NCBI GenBank assembly: GCA_963703565.1
Contig: CAVPEW010000075.1
Span: 80,428-144,427, forward strand
Origin: CAVPEW01 sp963703565
GTDB taxonomy: Bacteria > Actinomycetota > Acidimicrobiia > Acidimicrobiales > VFJN01
DNA: 64,000 bases
Direction: 5' to 3'
Shown here: one piece after another, positions 18,538 to 27,648 of the stretch
Layout of the letters: every line of letters starts with the position of its first letter
Numbering within the stretch: the first letter of the stretch is position 1
Made by a program: the position numbers and the translations under genes
The notes under the pieces: generated by a model
Told to the model about the DNA's origin: nothing
The model's input: the letters and a program-made list of their open reading frames with translations, nothing else
Databases searched by the model: none

Positions 18538-18557
18538 ATGCGTAGGAATGCGTAGGA
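18538..18557 (+). repeat. Tandem 10-base duplication before the ABC1 kinase
   Basis: ATGCGTAGGA occurs twice in direct succession (18538-18547, 18548-18557), ending just before the ribosome-binding region of the kinase gene. Each copy carries an ATG out of frame with the gene. It looks like a recent slippage duplication in the leader. Confidence 0.6.
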
Positions 18558-18566
18558 AGGGGTGCG

Positions 18567-19961
18567 ATGGCCGCCGCCAGAGGGCTGGGACCCAAGGAGA
18601 TCAGAGGCTTCGGGCGCCCGGAGGTGGGGCGAGCCGCGACGACCGGTGTCACCCTCGCCCGCTGCGCCGGGCGGGTGTTGGTCGGGCGCCAACGCGTTCG
18701 CAGCGCTGACCGCAGCGCCGGGGCGGCCCGCGAGCTCAAGGTGGCCTTCGCCGAGCTCGGCCCGACCTACGTCAAGCTGGCCCAGCTGGTCGCCTCGAGC
18801 CCCGGGCTGTTCCCCCAGACGCTCGCCGACGAGTTCCGGAGCCTGCTCGACGAGGTACCGCCCATCCAGCGCTCGGAGGTGCACCGGGTCCTCACCGAGG
18901 AGTTGGGCGCTGCGCCCGATGAGGTCTTCGACCGCTTCGACGACGAACCGCTGGCGTCGGCCTCGATCGCCCAGGTGCACACCGCCCGGCTGCAGGACGG
19001 CGAGGAAGTGGTCGTCAAGATCCAGAGGCCGGGGATCCGGGCCCGCCTCGAGAGCGACCTGCGGATCCTCGTGCGCATCGCGGCGATCCTCGACCGCGTC
19101 TCCAAGAAGGGCCGGATGGCAAACCCCACCGCTGTGGTCGAGGACTTCGCTGCGACCCTGTCCGAGGAGCTGAACTTCGTCAACGAAGCCCACTCCATGG
19201 AGCGCTACGAGGCGAACCTCAGGTCGTTCGGCACCAACGACGGCGTGCGCGTCCCCTCGGTTCGCTGGGCGTACACGACGCCCAGGGTGCTGACGATGGA
19301 GCGCATCTACGGCTTCAAGATCGACGACCTGGCCCAGCTGGGCGCCCAGGGATGGGATCTCGCCGGTGCGCTCAAGCGGGGCGTGCGGGCTTGGATGGAG
19401 AGCGCGCTCGAGCACGGCTTCTTCCACGGCGACGTGCACGCGGGAAACCTGATGCTCGACCAGGACGGCAACGTCACCTTCCTCGACTTCGGCATCGTCG
19501 GCCGCCTCGACGACTCGACGCGCGAGATCATCCGACACGGCCTGCCCGCCCTGCTGATCGAGGGCGACTTCGTCAAGGTCGCCGAGGCCATCTACCAGAT
19601 GGGAGCGGTGCTCAGCCCAAAGGACCTCGAGCAGTCCTCACGCGACATCGCCCGTATCGTGCAGCCCATCCTGGGCCGCCCCCTGTCGGAGATCTCCTAC
19701 GGCCAGGTCCTCATCGACATCGTGCGCGTCGGCACGACCTACGACGTCCGCCTGCCACGCGAGCTCGTCCTCGTCGCCAAGCAGATGCTCTACTTCGAGC
19801 GCTACGCCAAGCTGATGGCACCGGACTGGGCGATCCTCAACGACCCGGACCTCATCGGGTTCCTCTTCGAGGGCCTCGAGACGGCTGTGGTGGGCGAGGC
19901 GTCCCCCGAACCCGCACCCGAGCGCGGGGGACCGGCGGTCGACACCGAACCCAGGGCCTGA
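18567..19961 (+). CDS. ABC1/UbiB-family atypical kinase
   Basis: Member of the ABC1 (AarF/UbiB/ADCK) atypical kinase family, whose members support quinone or lipid metabolism through ATPase activity. In the 464 residues are the alanine-rich nucleotide loop ASASIAQVHTA (about 131-141), HGDVHAGNLM and LDFGIVG. The family KxGQ signature reads KLAQ (70-73), with alanine replacing the usual glycine. No C-terminal membrane hairpin is evident. GGAAGGGG precedes the ATG at 18567. It is divergent from the acyl-CoA ligase. Confidence 0.88.
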   Translation: MAAARGLGPKEIRGFGRPEVGRAATTGVTLARCAGRVLVGRQRVRSADRSAGAARELKVAFAELGPTYVKLAQLVASSPGLFPQTLADEFRSLLDEVPPIQRSEVHRVLTEELGAAPDEVFDRFDDEPLASASIAQVHTARLQDGEEVVVKIQRPGIRARLESDLRILVRIAAILDRVSKKGRMANPTAVVEDFAATLSEELNFVNEAHSMERYEANLRSFGTNDGVRVPSVRWAYTTPRVLTMERIYGFKIDDLAQLGAQGWDLAGALKRGVRAWMESALEHGFFHGDVHAGNLMLDQDGNVTFLDFGIVGRLDDSTREIIRHGLPALLIEGDFVKVAEAIYQMGAVLSPKDLEQSSRDIARIVQPILGRPLSEISYGQVLIDIVRVGTTYDVRLPRELVLVAKQMLYFERYAKLMAPDWAILNDPDLIGFLFEGLETAVVGEASPEPAPERGGPAVDTEPRA

Positions 19962-20039
19962 GCGCAAGCGAGCAGTGCGCGAGGTTGCCCCGGTGCACCG
20001 CGGTGGGCTTCGATGCAGCCCAACCCGAGGGAGGCCCCG

Positions 20040-21201
20040 ATGCGTACCGCCGTCACCGACCTGCTCGACGTCGAGTTCCCGATCCTGGCGTTCAGCCACT
20101 GCCGAGACGTCGTCGCGGCGGTCACCAACGCCGGCGGGTTCGGGGTGCTCGGCGCCGTGGCCCACAGCCCCGAGCAGCTCGAGGTCGACCTCGACTGGAT
20201 CGAGGCCGAGACCAAGGGCAAGCCATACGGCGTCGATCTGCTGATCCCGACCCACTACGTGGGCGAGGAAGCCGGGGGCCTCGACTCCTCCAGCCTGAGC
20301 GAACTGATCCCCGAGGCGCAACGCAACTGGCTCGACGAGCTCCTAGAGCGTTACGACGTACCGGCCCTGCCCGCCGACGATGACGGCGGCGACGCCCGTC
20401 ACTTCGGCGGCATGCGTGTCGACCCCAAGAGCATGGCGCCGCTGCTCGACGTGGCCTTCGCGCACCGGATCGGGCTGATCGCCAGCGCACTCGGCCCCCC
20501 GCCCCCGCACCTGATCGAGCGGGGCCGGGCTCAGGGCGTGCCCGTTGCAGCTCTCGCTGGCGCAACCGAGCATGCCCGGCGCCACGCCGAGGCCGGCGCC
20601 GACCTGATCATCGCCCAGGGCACCGAGGCCGGCGGCCACACCGGCCAGGTGGCGACGATGGTGCTGGTACCCGAGGTGGTCGACGCCGTCGCTCCCGTCC
20701 CCGTGCTGGCCGCAGGCGGCATCGGCCGTGGCCGCCAGGTCGCCGCCGCCTTGGCGCTGGGAGCCGAGGGGGTCTGGTGCGGCTCGGTTTGGCTGACCAC
20801 CGAAGAAGCCGAGACCACCCCTGTCATCAAGGGCAAGTACCTGTCCGCGGGTTCGTCCGACACGGTCCGGTCACGCTCGATCACGGGCAAGCCCGCGCGG
20901 ATGCTGCGCACCGCGTGGACCGAGGCCTGGGAAAGTCCCGACGGGCCGGGGCCCCTCCCGATGCCATTGCAGACGATGCTCGTAGGCGAGGCCCTGCGCC
21001 GAATCGAGCGCGTGGCCCACCACGAGGGCAGCGGAGCCCACGAGCTGGCCACGTTCTTCGTGGGTCAGATCGTCGGCTCGATGAACCAGATCAAGCCGGC
21101 ACGGCGAGTCGTGTTGGAGATGATCGACGAGATGATCGATGCCGTCCAGCGCAGCGAGCGCCTCCTGCAGCTCCGAGCCGAGCTTGCGCGTCGACCCCTA
21201 G
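20040..21201 (+). CDS. Nitronate monooxygenase family flavoprotein (one-base frameshift at the 3' end)
   Basis: FMN enzyme of the nitronate monooxygenase / 2-nitropropane dioxygenase TIM-barrel family. Landmarks are the N-terminal FPILAFSHCRDV, the FMN-site QGTEAGGHTG (about 205) and the phosphate-site AAGGIGRGRQV. ATG at 20040 follows GAGGGAGG. As written the frame continues to 21377, 144 bases into the convergent DUF445 gene, with an antisense-looking tail. Deleting one base in GCAGCTC (21167-21173) gives a tail LLSSEPSLRVDP and a TAG at 21199-21201 inside a strong hairpin, about 386 residues. I prefer that end. Confidence 0.85.
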
Positions 21202-21222
21202 CCCAGCGGGCTCGGGGTCGAC
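21190..21222. terminator. Bidirectional hairpin between convergent genes
   Basis: GTCGACCCC (21190-21198) pairs with GGGGTCGAC (21214-21222), with an inner AGCCC/GGGCT stem and a single mismatch, forming a long GC-rich hairpin. It lies where the nitronate monooxygenase and DUF445 genes meet and contains the inferred TAG of the former. Confidence 0.75.
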
Positions 21223-21233
21223 GGGCTCGGGGC

Positions 21234-22436
21234 TCAGGCCAGCCCCACTGCCAGCACGAGGCCGGCCTGCAGGCAGCCGATCGCGCCTCCGAGCACGCCG
21301 CCGAGCGCGATGAGGGTCGACTCGTCCTCTTCGAAGATCCCGCGAAGCACGTGCTCGAAGTCCTCCTTGGGCATTGAGGCCAACGTGTGCTCGATGGTGC
21401 GGGCGATGTCGAGCTGCTTGGTGACCAGCTCCTCCATGTCGGCCCGGGCGGGGTCGAGCATGGAACCGACCCGGGGCACCAGCGCGAACAGCAGTCGCTG
21501 GCGCAACGCCGCGTCGTCGACCTCGCCCGCGGCAGCGGCGACCTCCGCCGACAGCGGTGCCACAGCAACCTCGAGCGTGGGCAGGGCCTCGGGTAGGAGG
21601 CTCGCGGCGTCCTCGCCGAGCCTTGCCACCAGGTTGGCCGGTGTCAGGACCTCGTCGGCGAGCATCGCCCCATAGGAGGCGGCGATCTCACGCTGACGCG
21701 CAGGGAAGAGGCCCTGGTACGGGAACACCCCCAGGTACCGGGTGCGCTCGAAGGGCCGGAAGATCATCTGGATGGCCAGGAAGTTGTTGACCAGGCCGTC
21801 GACAGCCCCGATCACGGGCAGCAACCACCACCGCTCGAACAGGCCATACGGCGCGATGCCGATCATGCCGATGCCGCAACCGAGGATCCCGCCGTACCAG
21901 ATGACCCATTGCAGCTCACGTCCGGCGACGTGCTGGGTGAGCCGGGCCAGCCGGTCGGCGTTGCGGCCCGAGAGCAGGTCCACGACCATCGCCCTCACGT
22001 CGAGATGGCGGGCCACCGTCGGGCCGAGACCGGCGACGGTGTCGCCGACCAGCCGCAGCCCGTGGTCGGGCAAGGCCGCGGCCAGTCGGCCGCGGGCGCC
22101 CTGATCAGCCGACGCACCCGGCCGTGCCGCGTCGAGCAGCACGCCCGCCAACTCGTCGGCGTTCGCTGCGATCGCCGGCTCGGCGAGCAGCGCGAGCTCC
22201 TCGACGTCGAGGCGAGCCAGCAGCGAATCGACCGAGAGGTCTTCGCCGGTGACCGTGTCCGCCACGCCAGCCGCGAACTTGGGTGACCGCCGCTGGACGA
22301 TCCCTTGCCAGCCCACCTTGCCGACCCCGACGAACTCGGCGGGATGGAACATCAACTTGATGGCGGCCCACTTGGTGGCCAGGCCCACCACTGCGCCGGC
22401 GATCGGCAGGTAGATCGCCGCGACCCACAGATCCAC
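21234..22436 (-). CDS. DUF445 family membrane protein
   Basis: A 400-residue protein of the DUF445 / YheB-like membrane family; biochemical function unknown. An N-terminal membrane helix (AAIYLPIAGAVVGLATKW) is followed by the family motif IKLMFHPAEFVG, which recurs as IQMIFRPFERTRYLG near residue 230. Further hydrophobic segments lie at about 175-215 and at the very C-terminus (GVLGGAIGCLQAGLVLAVGL). Start is the GTG at 22436. Upstream, 22,437-22,587 holds no gene that I can see. Confidence 0.85.
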   Translation of the reverse strand: MDLWVAAIYLPIAGAVVGLATKWAAIKLMFHPAEFVGVGKVGWQGIVQRRSPKFAAGVADTVTGEDLSVDSLLARLDVEELALLAEPAIAANADELAGVLLDAARPGASADQGARGRLAAALPDHGLRLVGDTVAGLGPTVARHLDVRAMVVDLLSGRNADRLARLTQHVAGRELQWVIWYGGILGCGIGMIGIAPYGLFERWWLLPVIGAVDGLVNNFLAIQMIFRPFERTRYLGVFPYQGLFPARQREIAASYGAMLADEVLTPANLVARLGEDAASLLPEALPTLEVAVAPLSAEVAAAAGEVDDAALRQRLLFALVPRVGSMLDPARADMEELVTKQLDIARTIEHTLASMPKEDFEHVLRGIFEEDESTLIALGGVLGGAIGCLQAGLVLAVGLA

Positions 22437-22587
22437 GATTGTACCCCTCTCGCCCCACTCGGCTGAATGTGACGAAAGACGCTATATGTACCGTTGCGCG
22501 ACCACCAAGACCCACACCGCCGAGGAGCTCCCGACGCGTTCCGGTCAGCGAGCGCTGCTCAACTGACGCTGGGTGCGGAGGCCACCG

Positions 22588-23685
22588 TCACGGAGTGATG
22601 ACGGCGTGCACCGGCGGGACTCCCGTGCCGATCCCGGCGAGGTCGCGCAGCAGCTCGTCGGCCCCGTCGAACCCGACGACCCGCCGAGGGAGGTCGGCGA
22701 AGGGGTACTTGCCGGTGCCGAGCAGTTCCAGCGCGGCCTGGTAGGCGGCCGCGTCCACGCCGAGGGCTCCGAGGATCCTCAGCTCCTTGAACACGATCAG
22801 ATCGGGCATGAAACCGGGCGTTTCCGCCGAGCCCCGGGCACCGGCCATCACGATGGTGCCTCCGGGACGCGCCAGCGCCACAGCCTGGCCCAGCGCGGCG
22901 GGCGCCTTGGCCGTGACGTCTACCACCACGTCGGCCCCCGGCCCGCCGGTCGCGGCGGCCAGAGCGGCCACGGGGTCCTCGGTTGTGACGTCGACGGTGA
23001 GATCGGCCCCGAAGTCCCTGGCTCGCGCTAGCCGGTCCGCGTCGCGGGGCCCCGCCCCTGTGACCATCACGAAACCTGCACCGACCTCCCGCACCGCGGC
23101 CACGGCCGACAACCCGCGGATCCCGGGGCCGAGGATCGCCACGACGTCGCCGGGACCGGTTCCTGGCAGCTCCGAAGCCCAGCGAAGCCCAGCGCCGAGC
23201 GGGTTGAACACGGTCGCCAGCACCGGATCGAGCGAGTCGGGGACCGCGAGGAGCAGTGCGTCGGGGTCGAGCTGCAGGTGGGTCGAGTAGCCACCCTTGA
23301 GCGGCCGGTCGCCGTCGACTCCCACGAAGCCGTGCATGTCGGCCAAGCCGTGGCGCTCGCAGCGCCGGTAGGTGCCGGCACGGCACTGGTCGCACTCGCC
23401 GCAGCGCAGGAACACCTCCACCGCCACCCGCTGGCCGACCTCGACCCCCCACGCCTGTGCCGCGCCCGAGCCCAGCTGGTCGATCACGCCGATGATCTCG
23501 TGACCGGGGATGATCCCGTTGCCGACCGGCATCATGCCCGAGAACTGCTCGTGATCCGTGCCGCACAAGCCGCACGCCTCGACGCGCAGGATCCCCTGGC
23601 CGGGACCGGCGTCGGGCAGCTCGAAGCTGCGCTCCTCGAGCCGCTCGGGCTCGGTCAGGACCAGGGCGGTGGCGGTGCGGCTCAT
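22588..23685 (-). CDS. Zinc-dependent alcohol dehydrogenase (MDR family)
   Basis: NAD(P)-dependent dehydrogenase of the medium-chain family, 365 residues. The catalytic zinc motif is CGLCGTDHEQFSG and GHEIIGVI; the structural zinc cysteines lie in LRCGECDQCRAGTYRRC (about 90-106). The nucleotide-binding loop LGPGIRGLSAVAA (about 190) is in place. The ATG overlaps the LLM gene stop by ATGA, so the two are co-translated; the pair may act in successive oxidations. Confidence 0.92.
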   Translation of the reverse strand: MSRTATALVLTEPERLEERSFELPDAGPGQGILRVEACGLCGTDHEQFSGMMPVGNGIIPGHEIIGVIDQLGSGAAQAWGVEVGQRVAVEVFLRCGECDQCRAGTYRRCERHGLADMHGFVGVDGDRPLKGGYSTHLQLDPDALLLAVPDSLDPVLATVFNPLGAGLRWASELPGTGPGDVVAILGPGIRGLSAVAAVREVGAGFVMVTGAGPRDADRLARARDFGADLTVDVTTEDPVAALAAATGGPGADVVVDVTAKAPAALGQAVALARPGGTIVMAGARGSAETPGFMPDLIVFKELRILGALGVDAAAYQAALELLGTGKYPFADLPRRVVGFDGADELLRDLAGIGTGVPPVHAVITP

Positions 23686-24761
23686 CGCGCCACGGCCTCG
23701 GCGCGCAGGGTGGGCAGAACGTCCGCGGCGAAGGTCCGCATGGAAGCAGACGCCTCCTCGTAGGGCAGTCCGGAGAACCGGAAGCATGCGGTCAGGTCGA
23801 AGTCGCCGATCAGCTCTCGCCGGAACAGGAGCCTCTCGATGATCTGGTCGGGAGTGCCCCATGCCTGCACCCCGAGGTACATGTCGCACATCTGCTCGAG
23901 GCCTATCGCCTTGAGCAGGTCGACGGCGCTTCCGTAGGACTCGTAACCCCGCGCCGACTTGAAGTGGTCCGAGGCCAGCTCGTAGTGCTGCATGACGCTG
24001 GTGAGGTAGCCGGCGATGTGGGTGCGCGCCCGGTCCTCGGCTCGGCCGGGGTCGCGGTCGCAGTACACGAAGTCGCAGGTGACAGGCGGGCCCGGGGCAC
24101 GACCGTGGGCGGCCTCGAAGCGCTCCCGGTAGGTGGCGAGCGCCTTGGCCTGCTCGTCCCAGGGCCGCTGGCTGAAGACCACCATCCGGGCTCCCAGATC
24201 TGCCGCCGCCAACACCGAGTCCGGCGACATGGCCACGCAATACGTGCGCTCGGCGAACCCGCCGGTCGGCCGGGGTCGGATCTCGGTGGGAACCTGCGGG
24301 TAGAAGGGCCCGTCACCGCGGATCGTGCCGGTCTCGAGGGCCTCGATGATCATCCGAGCGGCCTCGTCGAAGCGCTGGCGTGACTCGTCCATGGGAATGC
24401 CGAACCCCTCGTACTCGCGCCGGGCCAGACCGCGACCCATGCCGAAGAGGACCCGGCCCGGAGCGAGGGTGTCGAGGAAGGCGATCCGTTCGGCGACCCG
24501 CAGCGGGTCGTTCCAGGGCAGGATCACGGCGCCGGTGCCGAGCTTGATGCGCTGGGTCCGCCCCGCCAGGTGGGCCAGCAGCAACGTGTTGTCGGGGCAG
24601 AACGCGTAGTCGCTGAAGTGGTGCTCGACGGGCCACAGGGCGTCGTAGCCCAGCTCGTCGGCGAGCTCGGCCAGGCGTACCTCCTCCTCGACCACCTGGG
24701 CGTCGCTGACCGACCGGTCGTAGCCGTAGGACTGGAACACCATCTGGATCCCTACCTGCAC
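23682..24761 (-). CDS. LLM-class flavin-dependent monooxygenase
   Basis: Luciferase-like monooxygenase/oxidoreductase using FMN or F420; 359 residues. Family features include WPVEHHFSDYAFCPD near residue 45, LGTGAVILPWNDPLRVAERI and DTLAPGRVLFGMGRG. The GTG at 24761 follows GGGGGGAGAACC; an internal ATG a few codons later is the alternative. It is the upstream member of the LLM / alcohol dehydrogenase pair and is divergent from a TetR gene, which may regulate it. Confidence 0.9.
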   Translation of the reverse strand: MQVGIQMVFQSYGYDRSVSDAQVVEEEVRLAELADELGYDALWPVEHHFSDYAFCPDNTLLLAHLAGRTQRIKLGTGAVILPWNDPLRVAERIAFLDTLAPGRVLFGMGRGLARREYEGFGIPMDESRQRFDEAARMIIEALETGTIRGDGPFYPQVPTEIRPRPTGGFAERTYCVAMSPDSVLAAADLGARMVVFSQRPWDEQAKALATYRERFEAAHGRAPGPPVTCDFVYCDRDPGRAEDRARTHIAGYLTSVMQHYELASDHFKSARGYESYGSAVDLLKAIGLEQMCDMYLGVQAWGTPDQIIERLLFRRELIGDFDLTACFRFSGLPYEEASASMRTFAADVLPTLRAEAVAR

Positions 24762-24905
24762 GGTTCTCCCCCCTCGACCTCGGCGCCCACGCGCTCGTCG
24801 ACGCTTCCCCCGGGCCGGCACGCGCTGGCGCGGGCGGGCGCGGCCGGACCCTACGTCACCCCCCGCGACGCCGCCAGCACCCGGGTGACCGGTTGACACC
24901 CCAGG

Positions 24906-25673
24906 GTGCCAGCAAGAGACTGCGCCGTGCTCCAGGATCGCGCGGGCCCTCCGGGTGGGGCGCAGGCACGGCGATCCTTGCCCGAGGAACAGCGCCAGAT
25001 CGCCCGGCAGCGCATCTTGAGGGCCGCCCGCCAGGTTCTGTCCGAACGCGGGCTGGGCGCACGGATGGAGGACATCGCCGCCGAAGCGCAGGTCGGCCGC
25101 CGCACCCTGTTCCGTCACTTCGAGTCCCGCGAGGCCCTGCTCGCAACGGCGCTGGGGGAGTCGGTCCGCAGCTACGGCGAGCACATCCCCGCTCCCGAGC
25201 AGGGCGAGGAGCTCGAGCGCTGGCTCGATCGGTGCCTCGTGTCGATCCACCGGATGAACGCAAGCCACGGTCGCGTGTACTGGGAGCTGGCGCTCACGCC
25301 CGACCTGGAGGGGCCCCTGGCCGAGTTCGCCCGCGCCCGCCGGGAGGCTCGCCACGAGCTGGTGAGACGCTTCGGCAGCCGGGCGTGGCACCTGGCGGGC
25401 GGACGCGGCCGCACGCCCCGTTGGCTGCTCGACGTCACGGCGATCAACCTGTCGACATTCGCCACCGAGGCTCTACGGGGAGACTTCTCGAGGTCGCCCG
25501 AGCAGGCAGGCGCCGTCGCAGCACGATCGCTGGCGGCAGCGGTGCGGGCCGCGGTCGAAGCACAGGGCGGTGTGACCGAACCCGCCCGTGCGGACGAAGC
25601 CGTCGGAGCCGGGAAGGTGAACGACTCCGGCAGCGTTGCGAGGGGTGACCGACGTCGAGGAGGAAGATCGTGA
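24906..25673 (+). CDS. TetR family transcriptional regulator
   Basis: One-component repressor with an N-terminal helix-turn-helix (MEDIAAEAQVGRRTLFRHFE, about residues 55-75) and a ligand-binding C-terminal domain; 255 residues from the GTG at 24906, with a possible shorter form from a later GTG. It lies head-to-head with the LLM / dehydrogenase operon and overlaps the VOC gene downstream by GTGA. Its likely targets are this divergent region. Ligand unknown. Confidence 0.85.
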   Translation: MPARDCAVLQDRAGPPGGAQARRSLPEEQRQIARQRILRAARQVLSERGLGARMEDIAAEAQVGRRTLFRHFESREALLATALGESVRSYGEHIPAPEQGEELERWLDRCLVSIHRMNASHGRVYWELALTPDLEGPLAEFARARREARHELVRRFGSRAWHLAGGRGRTPRWLLDVTAINLSTFATEALRGDFSRSPEQAGAVAARSLAAAVRAAVEAQGGVTEPARADEAVGAGKVNDSGSVARGDRRRGGRS

Positions 25674-26125
25674 AGGTTCGAGAGCTCGGGCACATCGTTC
25701 TCTACGTGAGGGACCTGGAGCTGTCGCGCCGCTTCTACGGGACGATCCTGGGCTGGGACGAGATCCGGGGCGAGTCGCCGCTGCCGTTCCCCGCCGCGGC
25801 GTTCTCGTCGGGGCGAACCCACCACGAGCTGTTGCTGATCGAGGTCGGCCCGGACGCATCGCCGATCCCGCCGGGCCGCAGGCTCGGGCTGTACCACTTC
25901 GGGCTGTGCATCGGCGAGAGCGATGACGACCTCCGCGCCGCGGTGGCCGAGCTCGAGCGTGCCGGTGTCCCCATCGTGGGCGCGAGTGACCACACGATCA
26001 CGCACTCGCTGTACATCACCGACCCGGACGGTAACGAGATCGAGCTCTACGTCGACGCCATCACACCCGATCGGTGGGGCGACCCCGAAGCCATGTTCTC
26101 GCCCATCCGACCGCTGCGGCTCTGA
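25670..26125 (+). CDS. VOC family protein (glyoxalase / extradiol dioxygenase-like)
   Basis: A 151-residue metalloprotein of the vicinal-oxygen-chelate superfamily. It starts LGHIVLYVRDLELSRRFY; the metal-ligand positions are visible as His in LGHIV, His in LYHFGLCI and Glu in GNEIELYVD, a pattern shared with extradiol dioxygenases and glyoxalases. It is co-translated with the TetR gene. The reaction is not predictable beyond family level. Confidence 0.87.
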   Translation: MKVRELGHIVLYVRDLELSRRFYGTILGWDEIRGESPLPFPAAAFSSGRTHHELLLIEVGPDASPIPPGRRLGLYHFGLCIGESDDDLRAAVAELERAGVPIVGASDHTITHSLYITDPDGNEIELYVDAITPDRWGDPEAMFSPIRPLRL

Positions 26126-26145
26126 TCCACCCGTAGCTCTCAAGC

Positions 26146-26652
26146 TCACCCGCCGGGATGGCCGGGCTCGACGTCGCTCACCTCGGACAAGCGCAAGGGA
26201 CGCTGCGGGCGAGGTGCCGACACCTCGACGGGCTCCCCGACGAAGCAGACGTGGTCCCCACCGTGATCGAGCAAGGCGACGCGCCGCATGACCATTCGGT
26301 TCTCGATCGCTTCGAGCACCGGCACACCCTGACGCGACAGGAAGTGCTCGACCCGGGCGAGCTTGTCGTCGTCATCTCCGGTCACCGAGCCGAACAGCCT
26401 GGCCACGGCGGCCTCGCCGGGCGCACGGGAAGGGAAGTGCACTCCCAGGTGCCCGGCGAACATGGCCAGCCTGTAGGTGCGGTTGGCCCTGGACAGCCAC
26501 ACCGCGTAGCGGCGGGGGTCGATGCTCACCTGGCCGTGGAAGCCGACCAGGCACCCGCCGGCGGCTCCGCCGAGCGCGGTCGTGACCACGACCATCGCCG
26601 GGTCGCTCGCGGCGACGATCCCATCGAAGGCCCGACCGTGATCATCAGGCAC
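26146..26652 (-). CDS. Flavin reductase family protein
   Basis: A 168-residue flavin reductase-like (FMN-binding split-barrel) protein that probably supplies reduced flavin to a monooxygenase. Motifs ASDPAMVVVTTALGG, DPRRYAVWLSRANRTYRLA and the LFGSVTGDDDDK stretch match the family. The GTG at 26652 overlaps the quinone oxidoreductase stop by 8 bases, so the two are coupled. A flavin-dependent partner could be the LLM enzyme, but this is inference. Confidence 0.8.
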   Translation of the reverse strand: MPDDHGRAFDGIVAASDPAMVVVTTALGGAAGGCLVGFHGQVSIDPRRYAVWLSRANRTYRLAMFAGHLGVHFPSRAPGEAAVARLFGSVTGDDDDKLARVEHFLSRQGVPVLEAIENRMVMRRVALLDHGGDHVCFVGEPVEVSAPRPQRPLRLSEVSDVEPGHPGG

Positions 26653-27640
26653 CGCCGCGGCCACCCTCGCCAGCGGAGACCCGCAGGACCAGCTTGCCGA
26701 ACACCTCGCCCCCGGCGAGGCGGGCAAGCGCCGACCGGGCGTCGGCGAGGTCGTAGACGGTGTCGACGATCGGCCTGACCCCGCGGATCTCGCACAACGC
26801 CACGAGGCGCTCGAGCTCGTCGCGGGTGCCCATGGTCGACCCGACGACACGCAGCTGGCGAAAGAAGATCCGTGAGAGCTCCATCGGGGCCGGATCACCC
26901 GAGGTGGCGCCCGACACGACCAGGGTCCCGCCGGGCCGCAGAGACCTCACCGAGTGCGACCAGGTGGCCGCGCCGACGGTCTCCATCACGGCGTCGACCC
27001 GGTCGGGCAGACGGGCCCCGGGCTCGAACGCGGCATCGGCGCCGAGCTCGAGGGCCTGCGCCCGCTTGGCCTCGCTACGCCCCGTGACCCAAACGCGGTA
27101 GCCGGCCGCGCGGCCCAGCGCGACGAGCGCCGTCGAGACCCCACCGCCCGCCCCCTGGACGAGCACCGTCGAGCCTGGGGCCGCGCCGCTGCTGGCGAAG
27201 AGCATTCGGTAGGCCGTCAGCCAGGCGGTCGGTAGGCAGGCTGCCTCGTCGAAGCCCATGCCTACCGGCATCGGGACCAGGTTGCGGCGGGGCACGACCA
27301 CCCGTTCGGCGAAGGTGCCGTCGTGGAGCTCCGACAGCAGGGTGCGGCGCGGGTCCATGGTCTCGTCGCCGGCCCAGCCGTCGCTGGCGACGACGGCGTG
27401 CACGATGACGGGCGCGCCCGTCTCGTCCAGGCCGGCGGCATCGCAGCCCAACACGACGGGGAGTCGCTCGGGGTTGATCCCGACGCCGCGCAGTGTCCAC
27501 ACGTCGTGGTGGTTCAGCGCCGCCGAACGCACCGTCACGGTGGTCCAGCCGTTCGGGACGGCTGGTTCGGGCCGTTCGCCCACCTCCAGCCCCGCGAGGG
27601 GATCATCGGGCGAGAGGCGGGCGGCCCAGGCGGCGAGCAT
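26645..27640 (-). CDS. Zinc-less MDR quinone oxidoreductase-like protein
   Basis: A 331-residue NADPH:quinone reductase-like member of the medium-chain dehydrogenase family. It has SAALNHHDVWTLRG near residue 40, PVVLGCDAAG, and the nucleotide-binding VLVQGAGGGVSTALVALG (about 160-177). The structural-zinc cysteines are missing. It begins 8 bases after the upstream response regulator and may share its transcript. Confidence 0.88.
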   Translation of the reverse strand: MLAAWAARLSPDDPLAGLEVGERPEPAVPNGWTTVTVRSAALNHHDVWTLRGVGINPERLPVVLGCDAAGLDETGAPVIVHAVVASDGWAGDETMDPRRTLLSELHDGTFAERVVVPRRNLVPMPVGMGFDEAACLPTAWLTAYRMLFASSGAAPGSTVLVQGAGGGVSTALVALGRAAGYRVWVTGRSEAKRAQALELGADAAFEPGARLPDRVDAVMETVGAATWSHSVRSLRPGGTLVVSGATSGDPAPMELSRIFFRQLRVVGSTMGTRDELERLVALCEIRGVRPIVDTVYDLADARSALARLAGGEVFGKLVLRVSAGEGGRGGA

Positions 27641-27648
27641 GCTCGGAG

